Shown here: piece after piece, positions 51,898-61,691 of the stretch
Layout of the letters: each line of letters opens with the position of its first letter
How positions within the stretch are numbered: the stretch's first letter is position 1
NCBI RefSeq assembly: GCF_000344805.1
Contig: NC_020453.1
Location: 6,171,001 to 6,235,000 of the forward strand
DNA from: Bradyrhizobium oligotrophicum S58
Lineage (GTDB): Bacteria > Pseudomonadota > Alphaproteobacteria > Rhizobiales > Xanthobacteraceae
DNA length: 64,000 nt
Direction: 5' to 3'
Translations under genes and position numbers: made by a program
Notes under the pieces: model-generated
The model's database searches: none
Told to the model about the DNA's origin: nothing
The model's input: the letters and a program-made list of their open reading frames with translations, nothing else

Positions 51898-52524
51898 ATG
51901 AGCCGCGCTGCCGTCGTCCATCCGGATGGTCTGACGCGCTGCCCCTGGCCGGGCAGTGATCCGCTTTATGTCGCCTATCACGACACCGAGTGGGGCGTGC
52001 CGGAATATGACGACCGCGCGCTGTATGAGAAGCTGATCCTCGACGGCTTCCAGGCCGGGCTGTCGTGGATCACGATCCTGCGCAAGCGCGAGAATTTCCG
52101 CCGCGCCTTCGATGATTTCCAGCCGGAGAAGATCGCGCGTTACACCGACAAGAAGATCCACGCGCTGATGAACGATGTCGGCATCGTCCGCAACCGCGCC
52201 AAGATCGAGGGCACGATTCTCAGCGCGAAATCCTGGCTGAAGATCCAGGAGGAAGGCGGCTTCTCGAAGCTGCTGTGGGACTTCATGGACGGCGCGCCGA
52301 AGGTCAATCAGTTCAAGACCACCGCGAGCGTGCCGGCCTCGACGCCGCTGTCGATCAAGGTCTCCAAGGAATTGTCCGCGCGCGGCTTCAAGTTCGTCGG
52401 CCCGACGATCGTCTACGCCTTCATGCAGGCGACCGGCATGGTCAATGACCATCTCGTCACCTGCTTCTGCCACGAGACCTGCAGCGGCAAGCGCCGCGCC
52501 CCGCGCCTCAAGCCTCCCAAATGA
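51898..52524 (+). CDS. tag: DNA-3-methyladenine glycosylase I
   Basis: 208 residues. Zinc ligands are set up as in Tag: a Cys near the start (TRCPWPGS), a His in AYHDTEWG, and the C-terminal NDHLVTCFCHETC. The central FQAGLSWITILRKRENFRRAF segment forms the helical alkyl-adenine pocket. It removes 3-methyladenine from DNA. The stop overlaps the ATG of the HD protein (ATGA), so the two are coupled, and it follows ygfZ by 10 bases. Confidence 0.93.
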   Translation: MSRAAVVHPDGLTRCPWPGSDPLYVAYHDTEWGVPEYDDRALYEKLILDGFQAGLSWITILRKRENFRRAFDDFQPEKIARYTDKKIHALMNDVGIVRNRAKIEGTILSAKSWLKIQEEGGFSKLLWDFMDGAPKVNQFKTTASVPASTPLSIKVSKELSARGFKFVGPTIVYAFMQATGMVNDHLVTCFCHETCSGKRRAPRLKPPK

Positions 52525-53138
52525 CAACTGACAAGGCCCCGAGCGGGCACGACCGCGTCTGGCAGCGCATGCTGTCCGGCCGGCGGCTCAACCTGATCGA
52601 TCCCTCGCCGCTCGATGTCGAGATCGCCGACATCGCCCATGGGCTCGCACGCGTGGCGCGCTGGAACGGCCAGACGTCAGGCGCGCACATCTTCTCGGTC
52701 GCGCAGCACACGCTGCTGGTCGAAACGGTGATGCGCGCGCGCAAACCCAACATCGACGTCAGGCTGCGGCTCGCGGCGCTGCTGCACGATGCGCCGGAAT
52801 ACGTCATCGGCGACATGATCTCGCCGTTCAAGGCGGTGCTCGGCGGCAGCTACAAGTCAGTCGAGAAGCGGCTGCTGGGCGCCATCCACATCCGCTTCGG
52901 CCTGCCCGCCGAGCTTGCGCCCAAGATCGAGCGCCAGATCAAGGCCGCCGATCGCGGCGCCGCTTTTCTCGAGGCGACCCGCCTCGCCGGCTTCTCCGAA
53001 AGCGAGGCGAAGAAGCTGTTCGGCCGCGATCCCGGCCTGCCGGACGCCACCGTCACCGACTACCTGACACCCTGGAGCGCGGCCAAGGCCGAGAAGCAGT
53101 TCCTGACCCGCTTCAACCTGGTGCTGAGGTCGTGCTGA
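52521..53138 (+). CDS. HD-domain phosphohydrolase (YfbR-like)
   Basis: 205 residues, ATGA overlap with tag. The HD-type metal motif is seen as SVAQHT, then RLAALLHDAPEYVIGDMISPFK with His-Asp, followed by a downstream Asp in IKAADRG. The N-terminal FSVAQHTLLV context and overall length resemble small 5'-nucleotidases or dNMP phosphatases of the YfbR kind. Substrate unproven. Two bases separate it from the next small membrane gene. Confidence 0.85.
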   Translation: MTTDKAPSGHDRVWQRMLSGRRLNLIDPSPLDVEIADIAHGLARVARWNGQTSGAHIFSVAQHTLLVETVMRARKPNIDVRLRLAALLHDAPEYVIGDMISPFKAVLGGSYKSVEKRLLGAIHIRFGLPAELAPKIERQIKAADRGAAFLEATRLAGFSESEAKKLFGRDPGLPDATVTDYLTPWSAAKAEKQFLTRFNLVLRSC

Positions 53139-53139
53139 G

Positions 53140-53379
53140 ATGCCGCTGACGCCGGACGAGCGCCGCAACGAGCGCCTGAAGCTGCTGGCGAACTGGTTCA
53201 ACACGCTGGGGACCGCCATCGTCACCGCAGGAACGTTCGTGCCGCTCGCCCAGTTCGTCTATGGCGTGCTGCCGCCGAGTACCCCGGCCGGCCTGATCTA
53301 CGGCTCCGGCGTGGTTTGCATTGTCACGGGATTGCTCATACATTTGCTCGGTCAGTGGATCCTGGGAGGTCTTCGATGA
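53140..53379 (+). CDS. Small two-helix membrane protein
   Basis: 79 residues with two hydrophobic segments, about 18-42 (NTLGTAIVTAGTFVPLAQFVYGV) and 50-72 (GLIYGSGVVCIVTGLLIHLLGQWIL), and a charged N-terminus. No family recognised. Its stop overlaps the start of the next small gene (ATGA at 53376), and it directly follows the HD gene, so it is part of the same transcript. Function unknown. Confidence 0.72.
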   Translation: MPLTPDERRNERLKLLANWFNTLGTAIVTAGTFVPLAQFVYGVLPPSTPAGLIYGSGVVCIVTGLLIHLLGQWILGGLR

Positions 53380-53600
53380 CCATGCACCAGCTCATCGCCC
53401 TGAGCTTTCCGCTCCTGACCGCTGCGGCCGTTGCCGTGGTGGCGCTGCTCGTGCGCCGTCCCTGGTCCGAAAAGCCGGTCGAGTTGCCCTCTCCGAGCCG
53501 TGAGCGTGTCCTCGACCACCTCGAGCGGCTGAACGCCGAGATCGAGGGCAAGGCGCATCTCGTCCGCCAGGAGCTGCGGCACCTCAAGAACACGCGCTGA
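53376..53600 (+). CDS. Small membrane-anchored coiled-coil protein
   Basis: 74 residues from the ATG at 53376. One N-terminal membrane helix (LIALSFPLLTAAAVAVVALLV) followed by a charged helical segment (RERVLDHLERLNAEIEGKAHLVRQELRHLKNTR) that could form a coiled coil in the cytoplasm. Four-base overlap with the preceding gene implies coupled translation. Function unknown. About 130 non-coding bases separate it from the phosphatase-like gene. Confidence 0.7.
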   Translation: MTMHQLIALSFPLLTAAAVAVVALLVRRPWSEKPVELPSPSRERVLDHLERLNAEIEGKAHLVRQELRHLKNTR

Positions 53601-53729
53601 CGCCGGGTCAGCCTTGACGCGGCGCAACAGGCTTGCGTCGCACGCATGCGCCAGCCCGACAGCAGACCTCCGAAAGCCGCTTTTGCGCTTGCACGCGCGG
53701 TCGTATAATTGGGCTTTCAAAGGCCCCTC

Positions 53730-54236
53730 ATGATCCATGTCTGCTCGCTTGCCGCCCTGCCCGAGACCGTGCGCCTGACCGGCGCCAGTCACGTCCTCAC
53801 CATCATGGCCAATGTCGAGCAGGTGCAGCGGCCGCAGACGATCCTTCCCGAGAACCATCTGCGGGTCTCGGTCGACGACATCACCGAGCAGCTCCCGGGC
53901 TTCATGGCACCGAGCGAGGGCCACGTCACCCAGGTGCTGGAGTTCGTGCGCGGCTGGGACCGCGCCGCGCCGCTCGTGATCCACTGCTACGCCGGCATCA
54001 GCCGCTCCACCGCCAGCGCCTTCGCCGCGGCCTGCGCGCTCAACCCCAATCGCGACGAGCTCGACATCGCCTGGGCCATCCGCCAAGCCTCGCCGATCGC
54101 CTCGCCCAACCGCCTGATCGTCAGCCTCGCCGACAGGGCGCTGGGGCGCCAGGGCCGCATGGTGCGCGCACTGGACGCCATCGGGCCGGGCGCGATGATG
54201 GTCGACAGCCAGCCGTTCCGGATCGATCTGGAGTGA
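53730..54236 (+). CDS. Protein-tyrosine-phosphatase-like protein
   Basis: 168 residues from the ATG at 53730. The P-loop HCYAGISRST is the C(x)5R active-site motif of dual-specificity and tyrosine phosphatases, with a candidate general-acid Asp in RVSVDDITEQL upstream. Alphaproteobacteria carry conserved proteins of this form annotated as tyrosine phosphatases. Substrate unknown. It appears monocistronic, with 190 bases before the next gene. Confidence 0.85.
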   Translation: MIHVCSLAALPETVRLTGASHVLTIMANVEQVQRPQTILPENHLRVSVDDITEQLPGFMAPSEGHVTQVLEFVRGWDRAAPLVIHCYAGISRSTASAFAAACALNPNRDELDIAWAIRQASPIASPNRLIVSLADRALGRQGRMVRALDAIGPGAMMVDSQPFRIDLE

Positions 54237-54426
54237 GTTGCGAGGCTGCGTAGCCGCGTACCGGCACGCTTTGAACTTATGTTCCGCGGTTTGACACAGA
54301 GGGAACGACGGCCATCGTGCGACCTGCCGTGGCCATCGGCCGATTCGCCGCGCCTACCCGAAAGCCGGCGCCATCCCTCCACCCGTGACGCCCGCCGGCG
54401 CCATTGTTTCAGGATTTCCCCGCGTG

Positions 54427-57105
54427 ATGTTCGATTCGCACCTGGATTGGATCGCCCTGCTGGTCGCGTTCGCCCTATTCGCATACGCGCGTCAAATCTC
54501 CGATCGATTGGCCGAGCTGCAGGCCCGGCTGGACCGGCTCGAAGCCGCGCGTCCGGCGGCCATTGCGCCAGTGCCGGCAGCGCCGCCACTGAGTCCGCTG
54601 CAAGAGCCTGCGCCGATGCCGCCGCCGCTGCCGGAAGCGACCGAGCCCGCGCTGCAGCCTGCGACGATGGCGAGCGACGCGGCGGCTGATCAGCCGCCGC
54701 CGCTCGCGCCTCCGCCTCCCGTACCGCAACCGTCCGCCGGTTTCGAGGAGCGCATCGGCACCCGCTGGGTGGTGTGGATCGGCGGGCTGACCTTGGCGCT
54801 CGGCGGCTTCTTCATGGTGCGCTACTCGATCGAGGCCGGCCTCATCGGTCCCGAGGTGCGCGTCGCGCTCGGCGCGCTGTTCGCCGCCGCGCTGCTTGCG
54901 GCCGGCGAATGGACGCGGCGCAAGGAGAGCATCTCGCAGATCGCGGCGCTGCCGATCGCCAACATCCCGGCGATGCTGACCGCGGCCGGCACGGCGGTCG
55001 CCTTCGCGACCATTTACGCCGCCTACGCGCTCTATGAGTTCCTGCCGCCCGCGATCGCCTTCGTGCTGCTCGGCCTCGTCGCCTTGGGCACGCTGGCGGC
55101 GGCGCTGCTGCACGGCCCGGCGCTGGCCGGACTCGGCCTCGTCGCGGCCTTCACGACGCCGGTGCTGGTGTCGACCGGCCAGCCGAACTACTGGGCGCTC
55201 TACATCTATCTCGCCATCGTCACGGCGGCCGCGTTCGCGCTGGCGCGCGTGCGGCTGTGGCGCTGGCTGGCGATGACCACGATCGGGCTGTCGTTCCTGT
55301 GGACCCTGCCGGGCCTCGACATGGGCGTCGAGACGGTGGCGCCGCACGTCTTCCACGTCGCCGCGGGCTTTGCGCTGGCCGCGCTGATCGTGGTCTGCGG
55401 CTTCATGTTCGGGCCCGCTGCCGACAATGACGAGGTCGAGCCGATCTCGTCGGTGGGGCTCGCGGTCTATCTGCTCGGCGCCATGCTGGTGGTGCTCTCG
55501 AGCTTCCACGACGGCCTGGCGCTGATCGGCTTTACGCTGCTGGTCGCGGCCACGCTCGCCGTCGCCTGGCGCGCGCCGAGCGCGGTCGGCGCGGTCGCGG
55601 CCGCTGCTGCGACCGTGTTCCTGGTGTTCGCCGAATGGGCGCTGCGCGACAATCCGGACCTGCTGGTGCTGCCCGGCGGCGCGCTGCCGGGTATGGGACC
55701 GAACCCGCTCGGCGCATCGGTCACCTCGCATCTGGTCACGGCGGCGATCTTTGCGCTCGGCTTCGGCGGCGCCGGATTCCTGGCGCAGGGGCGCTCGCAC
55801 AATGCGACCGTGCCGGTGGTGTGGTCGGCGGCCGGCGTGTTCACGCCGCTGGCGCTGCTGGTCGCGCTCTACGCGCGCATCGCCCATCTCGACCGCTCGA
55901 TTCCGTTTGCGATCCTCGCCGTCGTGCTGGCGGCCGGCTTTGCCGCCGCGACCGAACCGCTGACCCGGCGCGAGGAGCGACCCGGCCTCAGCGCCTCGAT
56001 CGCGCTGTTTGCGACCGGCACGCTGGCCGCGCTGGCGCTGGCGCTGACCTTCGCGCTGGAAAAAGGCTGGCTCACGATCGCGCTGGCGCTGATGTCGCTC
56101 GGCACTGCCTGGATCTACGAGAACCGGCCGATCCGGTTCCTGCGCACGCTCGCGGCCGTCTTTGCCGGGCTGGTCGCGTTCCGCATCGGCTACGATCCGC
56201 GCATCGTCGGCGCCGATGTCGGCACCACGCCGATCTTCAACTGGCTGCTATGGGGCTATGGCGTGCCGGCGGCGTCGTTCTGGGGCGCGAGCACTCTGAT
56301 GCGCCGCCATGGCGACGATGCGCCGCTGCGCGCGGTCGAGGCCGCCGCCATCCTGTTCACGACGCTGCTTGCCTTCCTGGAGATCCGCCACGCCGTCAAT
56401 GACGGCGACATGCTGGCAGTGCCGTCGCTCGCCGAAATCGGCCTCGACGTCTGCGTCGCGCTGGCGCTCGCGATCGGGTTGGAGCGACTACGCGAGCGCA
56501 GCGGCAGCATCGTGCACAACATCAGCGCGGTGATCCTGACCGGCTTTGCCGGCGGCGCCACCGTGCTCGGGCTGCTGCTGTTCGAGAACCCGATGATCTC
56601 GGATGTCGCGATCAAGGGCGGCCTGCTCAACATCCTGATCCTGGCCTACGCATTCCCGGCCGTGCTGATGCTGCTGCTGTCCTACGCGGTGGCGGGCCGC
56701 CGTCCGCCCGGCTACGGCAACACGCTGGCGGCCGGCGCGCTGATCCTGGCGCTGTCCTATGTCAGCCTCGAGATCCGCCGGATCTATCACGGCCCCGACC
56801 TGACGAGCGGCGTCACCAGCGCCGCCGAGCAGTACACCTACTCGATCGCCTGGCTCGGCTTCGGCGTGGTATTGCTCGGGATCGGAATCATCGTGCAGTC
56901 GCAGCGCGCGCGCTTGGCATCCGCGATCGTGATCGCGCTGACGATCCTGAAAGCCTTCCTGGTCGACATGTCGGCGCTGACCGGCGTCTGGCGCGCGCTG
57001 TCGTTCATCGGTCTCGGGCTGGTGCTGGTCGCGATCGGCTGGCTGTATCAAAAGGTGCTGTTCCGGCGGCAGCAGCAGGCGCCGCCTGCTGCACCGGCGG
57101 AGTGA
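54427..57105 (+). CDS. DUF2339 family large membrane protein
   Basis: 892 residues from the ATG at 54427 (an upstream GTG at 54385 adds 14). The N-terminal part has one membrane helix, a short coiled coil (LAELQARLDRLEAARP) and a long proline/alanine-rich linker to about residue 110. The rest is more than 20 hydrophobic segments, beginning with the family start FEERIGTRWVVWIGGLTLALGGFFMVRYSIEAGLIGPEVRVALG. DUF2339 proteins are inner-membrane proteins of unknown function. The antisense side of this gene is open for long distances because of GC-rich codon use. Confidence 0.85.
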   Translation: MFDSHLDWIALLVAFALFAYARQISDRLAELQARLDRLEAARPAAIAPVPAAPPLSPLQEPAPMPPPLPEATEPALQPATMASDAAADQPPPLAPPPPVPQPSAGFEERIGTRWVVWIGGLTLALGGFFMVRYSIEAGLIGPEVRVALGALFAAALLAAGEWTRRKESISQIAALPIANIPAMLTAAGTAVAFATIYAAYALYEFLPPAIAFVLLGLVALGTLAAALLHGPALAGLGLVAAFTTPVLVSTGQPNYWALYIYLAIVTAAAFALARVRLWRWLAMTTIGLSFLWTLPGLDMGVETVAPHVFHVAAGFALAALIVVCGFMFGPAADNDEVEPISSVGLAVYLLGAMLVVLSSFHDGLALIGFTLLVAATLAVAWRAPSAVGAVAAAAATVFLVFAEWALRDNPDLLVLPGGALPGMGPNPLGASVTSHLVTAAIFALGFGGAGFLAQGRSHNATVPVVWSAAGVFTPLALLVALYARIAHLDRSIPFAILAVVLAAGFAAATEPLTRREERPGLSASIALFATGTLAALALALTFALEKGWLTIALALMSLGTAWIYENRPIRFLRTLAAVFAGLVAFRIGYDPRIVGADVGTTPIFNWLLWGYGVPAASFWGASTLMRRHGDDAPLRAVEAAAILFTTLLAFLEIRHAVNDGDMLAVPSLAEIGLDVCVALALAIGLERLRERSGSIVHNISAVILTGFAGGATVLGLLLFENPMISDVAIKGGLLNILILAYAFPAVLMLLLSYAVAGRRPPGYGNTLAAGALILALSYVSLEIRRIYHGPDLTSGVTSAAEQYTYSIAWLGFGVVLLGIGIIVQSQRARLASAIVIALTILKAFLVDMSALTGVWRALSFIGLGLVLVAIGWLYQKVLFRRQQQAPPAAPAE

Positions 57106-57108
57106 CGA

Positions 57109-58794
57109 TCAGGCGGCCCTGACCGACTGCAGGAACGAGGCGACCTCGCGCTTCAGGCGGTCGCTGTCGGTCGCCAGCGACTTGGCGGCGCTCAGCACAT
57201 GCGAGGACGCCGAGCCGGTCTCGGTGGCGCCGCGCTGCACGTCGACGACGTTGGACGACACCTGCTGCGTGCCATGCGCGGCCTGCTGGACGTTGCGCGA
57301 GATCTCCTGCGTCGCCGCGCCCTGCTCTTCGACGGCGGCCGCGATCGCCGAGGAAATTTCCGACAGCCGTTCGATGCTGCCGGAGATGTCGCGGATGGCG
57401 CCGACCGATTCCTGCGTCGCTGCCTGGATGCTGCCGATCTGCTGGCCGATCTCGCCGGTCGCCTTGGCGGTCTGCTCGGCCAGGGCCTTCACCTCGGAGG
57501 CGACCACCGCGAAGCCGCGGCCGGCCTCGCCGGCGCGGGCCGCCTCGATGGTGGCGTTCAAGGCGAGCAGGTTGGTCTGGCCGGCAATCGAGTTGATCAG
57601 CTCGACCACAGCGCCGATCCTGGCCGCCGCCTTCGACAATTCGCCGACGCGATCGTTGGTCTGACGTGCCTGGGTGACGGCGTCCGAGGCCATCCGCGCC
57701 GATTCCTGCACCTGGCGGCTGATCTCGGTGATCGAGGACGACAGCTCCTCGGTGGCTGAGGCGACCGACTGCACGTTGGTCGAGGCTTCTTCCGAGGCCG
57801 CCGCGACCTGGGTGGAGATTTCCTGCGAGCGGGTCGCGGTCGATGACAGCGCGCCGGCGGAGTGCTCGAGCTCGGTCGAGGCCGACGACACCGTCTGCAC
57901 GATCTCGCCGATCGTCGTCTCGAACTGGCGGGTGATGTTGTCGACGCGGCGGCCGCGTTCGATCTTGGCCTCGGCGTCGACCGCGGCCCTCTCATCGGCC
58001 TCCTTCTTGGCGATCAGCGCCTCCTTGAACACCTGCAGGGTGTCGGCCATCGCGCCCATTTCGGTCGGCTCGCCACGGTGCGGCACCTCGGCCGAGAGAT
58101 CGCCCTGCCCGAGCGCCTGCATCGGCCTGATGATGGAGGCGATGCCGGCCGAGACGTCCTGCACGAGATAGAAGCCGACGCCGATCGCGGCCACGACCAC
58201 GGCGAGAATGATGCTCGTCATGATCCAGAAGGCGTTGCTGTAGCCGTCGGCGGCGTCGCGGGTGGCGGCTTCCGCGCCCTTGTCGTTGAAGTCGATGGCC
58301 TTCGCCAGCAGCTCTTCGGAGACCGCCGACGCGGCGCCCGGTCCCTTGAACAGGCCGTCGATATCATCGGGCAGACGCCCGACATTCTTGCGCGAGACGT
58401 CGAGCACCTTGTTCGACTCGGCGATGTAATTGGCCCAGGCACGCGTCCAGGCTTCATAGATCTTGCGCTCATCGGCATTCGCGATCAACGGCTCGTAGGC
58501 GCGGATGTCCTTCTGCACGATGTCGAGCATGTCGGCCATGCGCTTGTCGGCCGCGGCCTTGGCTTCGGCCGACAGCGCCATCACGTGAACGCGCAGCGTG
58601 AGGCGGTACATGTTGATGTCGGCGCGCAGCGCGCCGAGCATCCGGACGCTCGGCAGCCAGTTCTTCGAGATCTCGATCGTTTGGGCATTGATCCCGTGCA
58701 TGCTGCGCAGCGCCAGCACGCCCATGCCGGACATCACCACCAGCATGAAGGCAATGACGACGATGATCTTGAGACGAATGGAGAGCTTGGACAC
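57109..58794 (-). CDS. Methyl-accepting chemotaxis protein (4HB-type), tandem copy 1
   Basis: 561 residues from a GTG at 58794 ([18 protein letters not shown]). Membrane segments about 9-29 and 188-211 bound a four-helix-bundle periplasmic domain; HAMP follows ([17 protein letters not shown]), then the signalling domain with [35 protein letters not shown]. No tether pentapeptide at the end (SFLQSVRAA). The 60685 gene is a close paralogue: the HAMP and signalling regions are almost identical while the periplasmic domains differ more. The same GTG-SKLSIR start is used in both. Confidence 0.93.
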   Translation of the reverse strand: MSKLSIRLKIIVVIAFMLVVMSGMGVLALRSMHGINAQTIEISKNWLPSVRMLGALRADINMYRLTLRVHVMALSAEAKAAADKRMADMLDIVQKDIRAYEPLIANADERKIYEAWTRAWANYIAESNKVLDVSRKNVGRLPDDIDGLFKGPGAASAVSEELLAKAIDFNDKGAEAATRDAADGYSNAFWIMTSIILAVVVAAIGVGFYLVQDVSAGIASIIRPMQALGQGDLSAEVPHRGEPTEMGAMADTLQVFKEALIAKKEADERAAVDAEAKIERGRRVDNITRQFETTIGEIVQTVSSASTELEHSAGALSSTATRSQEISTQVAAASEEASTNVQSVASATEELSSSITEISRQVQESARMASDAVTQARQTNDRVGELSKAAARIGAVVELINSIAGQTNLLALNATIEAARAGEAGRGFAVVASEVKALAEQTAKATGEIGQQIGSIQAATQESVGAIRDISGSIERLSEISSAIAAAVEEQGAATQEISRNVQQAAHGTQQVSSNVVDVQRGATETGSASSHVLSAAKSLATDSDRLKREVASFLQSVRAA

Positions 58795-58885
58795 GTCCTG
58801 ATCCTCCGAGAGAAAGCATCTCGCAACCGGACATCTCAGCCCGGGCACGACACCATTGCGCGACCGGCGTACCGCTGCGAAACGA

Positions 58886-58921
58886 AAAAGCGGCCACTGC
58901 TGGGAAGCAGTGTGCCGCTTT
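58886..58921 (-). terminator. Intrinsic terminator of the 58997-60685 chemoreceptor
   Basis: Read on the minus strand: stem AAAGCGGC + CACTGCT (interrupted by one bulged base) with a short GGGA-type loop, followed by TTTTTCGTTT. A U-tract after the stem makes it a textbook terminator for the upstream minus-strand gene. Confidence 0.8.
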
Positions 58922-58949
58922 GTCTGCAACGTTCCGTTAATGCTAAACG

Positions 58950-58963
58950 TCGTATTAGTACGG
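58950..58963 (-). promoter_or_regulatory. Palindrome upstream of chemoreceptor copy 1
   Basis: TCGTATTAGTACGG, 13 of 14 bases symmetric with CCGTA-N4-TACGG, at 156 bases before the GTG of the 58794 gene. It matches the perfect palindrome upstream of the paralogue. Confidence 0.45.
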
Positions 58964-58996
58964 GACTCGAATTCTTTCGCCGCGCGGGGCGGGTGA

Positions 58997-60685
58997 TCAG
59001 GCCGCCCGCACCGACTCCAGGAACGTCGCGACCTCGCGCTTGAGGCGGTCGCTGTCCGAGGCCAGCGACTGCGCCGCGGCCAGCACGTGCGTGGAGGCCG
59101 TTCCGGTCTCGGTCGCGCCACGCTGCACGTCGACGACGTTCGAGGACACCTGCTGCGTGCCTGCCGACGCCTGCTGGACGTTGCGCGAGATCTCCTGCGT
59201 GGCGGCCCCCTGCTCTTCCACGGCCGCAGCGATCGCCGACGAGATTTCCGACAGCCGCTCGATGGTGGTCGAGATCGCCCGGATGGCTCCGACCGACTCC
59301 TGCGTCGCCGCCTGGATGCCCGAGACCTGCTGGCCGATCTCATCGGTCGCCTTGGCCGTCTGCTCGGCCAGCGCCTTCACTTCGGAGGCAACGACCGCGA
59401 AACCGCGGCCGGCCTCGCCTGCGCGCGCCGCCTCGATGGTCGCATTCAGCGCCAGCAGGTTGGTCTGGCCCGCGATCGTATTGATCAGCTCGACCACATC
59501 GCCGATGCGCGCGGCCGCCTTGCTCAGCTCGCCGACACGATCATTGGTCATGCGCGCCTGGTCCACGGCTTCGGTAGCCATGCGGGCCGATTCCTGCACC
59601 TGGCGGCTGATCTCGGTGATCGATGAGGACAGCTCCTCCGTCGCGGACGCGACCGACTGCACGTTGGTCGAGGCCTCCTCCGAGGCGGCCGCAACCGCGG
59701 TCGAGATTTCCTGCGAACGCGTCGCGGTGGACGACAGCGCGCCCGCGGAGTGCTCGAGCTCGGTCGAGGCCGACGACACCGTCTGGACGATCTCGCCGAT
59801 GGTCGCTTCGAACTGACGGGTGATGTTGTCGACGCGCCGGCCGCGTTCGATCTTGGCCTCGGCATCGTGTGCCGCGAGCTCGTCGGCCTCCTTCTTGGCG
59901 ATCAGCGCTTCCTTGAACACCTGCAGCGTATCCGCCATGGCGCCGATCTCGGTGGGCTCGCCGCGTTGCGTGACTTCCGCGCTCAGATCGCCCTTGGCGA
60001 GCTCCTGCATCGGCTTGATGATGGAAGCGATGCCCTGCGAGACGGTCTGCACCAGGTAGAAGCCGACGACGATGCCGGCGACGATGGCGGCGGCGATGAT
60101 CGAAACGACCAGCCAGATCGCACGCGAGAAGCTCTCCGACGCCTGCCGCGTCGCATTGTCGGCGCCCTTGTTGTTGAACTCGATGTCCTGGATGAAATAC
60201 TTGTCCGCGTCACGTGCGATCGCAGCAGCCGACTTCTCCAGCAGCTCGGTGGCCTCCCGCGGAAGCCGGCCGACGCTCTTGTTCGACTCGTCCATCACCT
60301 GCTTGACGGCGACGACGTACTTCTCCCAGGCCTGCACCCAGCTGTTGTAGATCGCGCGCTCCTCGGCCGACGTGATCATCGGCTCGTAGGTCTTGCGGTC
60401 CTTGTTGATGGCTTCGAGGATGCCGTTCACCCGCTTCTCGCCGGCCTGCTTGGCCTCGGTGGTCTCGGCCATGACATGCGCCCGCAGCGCAATGCGCAGC
60501 AGGTTGATATCGGCGCGCAGCTCGCCGATCGCGCGCACGCTGGGCAGCCAGTTGTTGGCGATGTCGACCGTGTTCGCATTGATCGACTGCATGCTGGTCA
60601 CGGCGAGCACGCCGAGCCCGGACATCGCCAGCAGCATGAAGGCGATGACCGAAATGATCTTGGTACGGATGGACAGTTTGGACAC
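58997..60685 (-). CDS. Methyl-accepting chemotaxis protein (4HB-type), tandem copy 2
   Basis: 562 residues from a GTG at 60685 ([18 protein letters not shown]). Membrane helices about 9-29 and 188-212 flank a four-helix-bundle sensor domain that keeps the [28 protein letters not shown] opening. The HAMP ([18 protein letters not shown]) and signalling domain ([23 protein letters not shown]) are almost the same as in the neighbouring copy. Ligand unknown; divergent sensor domains suggest different ligands with a shared output. A U-tract terminator follows at 58886-58921. Confidence 0.93.
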   Translation of the reverse strand: MSKLSIRTKIISVIAFMLLAMSGLGVLAVTSMQSINANTVDIANNWLPSVRAIGELRADINLLRIALRAHVMAETTEAKQAGEKRVNGILEAINKDRKTYEPMITSAEERAIYNSWVQAWEKYVVAVKQVMDESNKSVGRLPREATELLEKSAAAIARDADKYFIQDIEFNNKGADNATRQASESFSRAIWLVVSIIAAAIVAGIVVGFYLVQTVSQGIASIIKPMQELAKGDLSAEVTQRGEPTEIGAMADTLQVFKEALIAKKEADELAAHDAEAKIERGRRVDNITRQFEATIGEIVQTVSSASTELEHSAGALSSTATRSQEISTAVAAASEEASTNVQSVASATEELSSSITEISRQVQESARMATEAVDQARMTNDRVGELSKAAARIGDVVELINTIAGQTNLLALNATIEAARAGEAGRGFAVVASEVKALAEQTAKATDEIGQQVSGIQAATQESVGAIRAISTTIERLSEISSAIAAAVEEQGAATQEISRNVQQASAGTQQVSSNVVDVQRGATETGTASTHVLAAAQSLASDSDRLKREVATFLESVRAA

Positions 60686-60857
60686 TGGTGACCCCGGATG
60701 GCTGTGCGGCTTGTGGCCGCTCCCTGCCAACGCTCACGACGGCAACTGATCCGTGTACGCGCGACGTTGCGCAGTCTTCGCTCAGGGTACGGACGTCTCG
60801 TTCCCCGAACGGAACCATTTGGGAAAAAACAAGCCAAACATAAGTTAAACTTGTAGA

Positions 60858-60871
60858 CCGTACTAATACGG
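60858..60871 (-). promoter_or_regulatory. Palindrome upstream of chemoreceptor copy 2
   Basis: CCGTACTAATACGG is a perfect CCGTA-N4-TACGG palindrome, 173 bases before the GTG of the 60685 gene, matching the site at 58950-58963. GTTTAAC/GTTAAAC-like AT-rich sequence lies next to it (60843-60850). Binding factor unknown. Confidence 0.5.
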
Positions 60872-61281
60872 GAATGGCAGGCGTGCCCGGTGCCGGATCA
60901 CCAGACGCCAAAGTCTCTTCAGGAGGCGTTCTGCTGCTTTCGATCGCGCGCGTTGGGTTGCCGGTCTCGGGCAGGAAGGACACACCTGTGAGCTTGGTGG
61001 TATGCCATGACCCTTTAATGGCGCGTTACTACCTGAGCCTGTAATTTAGTCAGGAGCACGTAGATGGAACTTGGTGAGAGTCGGCTGGGACGGGCTGGCG
61101 CCTGTAAACCGATTGGCGTTCACCGCCATGTCGAAAGCCGTAAGCCTGCTCGAAGCCGCGCTACGGACCCTGACGAGCAAGCTCGATCAGGGACCCACGA
61201 TCTGCGAAGGGCGGTGTGAGATCAGGAGCGCGCGGCGGCCGGACGGATAGTCGCACGGCCGGTGGTGCAGGAATCAGCAGC
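60872..61281. other. Intergenic region, no gene recognised
   Basis: About 410 bases between the chemoreceptor and the DUF6894 gene. A short frame starts ATGGAACTTGGTGAGAGTCG near 61063 but has no recognisable product. No repeat shared with other parts of the window. Confidence 0.4.
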
Positions 61282-61515
61282 TCAGCCGACGGCTTCCGAG
61301 ACCAGGCGGATACGGAACACCGGCTGCTTGGCTTCGTCCAGCAGCTCCATCTGCCACTCTGCTCCCTGCTGCAGGCTCTTCGAGATCCCCCCGATCAGGT
61401 CCGAACAAACCGCAGTCAGCTCGTTCCAGGCGGTCTCCCGGTTGGCAAACTCGTAAGGCTGATCAGCAGCGCCCGAATAGCGGCCCTGGCTGATACGGAA
61501 GAAATAAAGCGACAT
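61282..61515 (-). CDS. DUF6894-like protein
   Basis: 77 residues from the ATG at 61515 (MSLYFFRISQGRYSGAADQP); the upstream frame reaches 61557 without support. A small alpha/beta protein: after the FFRI strand, ANRETAWNELTAVCSDLIGGISKSL forms a helix and EWQMELLDEAKQPVFRIRLVSE the C-terminal strands. This pattern fits the small rhizobial DUF6894 family. Function unknown. Ribosome-binding site AAAGGGTCG precedes it on the minus strand. Confidence 0.75.
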   Translation of the reverse strand: MSLYFFRISQGRYSGAADQPYEFANRETAWNELTAVCSDLIGGISKSLQQGAEWQMELLDEAKQPVFRIRLVSEAVG

Positions 61516-61691
61516 AACGACCCTTTCTATTGGGCCACCCCCCGCGGCAAACTGCATTGTGAGTCGCTACCGAGGCATGAATTTAACTGTCCGTACGACT
61601 ACGGCGCAATGACCGCTAGCGTGCGGTTCTCTCTCAAATATTGCTCTATGTTAATCAGACGCGTTTTTTTCAATGATCGGTGAACTAACAA

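Noticed and set aside
54475..55887. A 470-codon antisense frame within the DUF2339 gene
   Set aside because: Arg/Glu/Gln-rich shadow of a membrane protein; no start context or motif.
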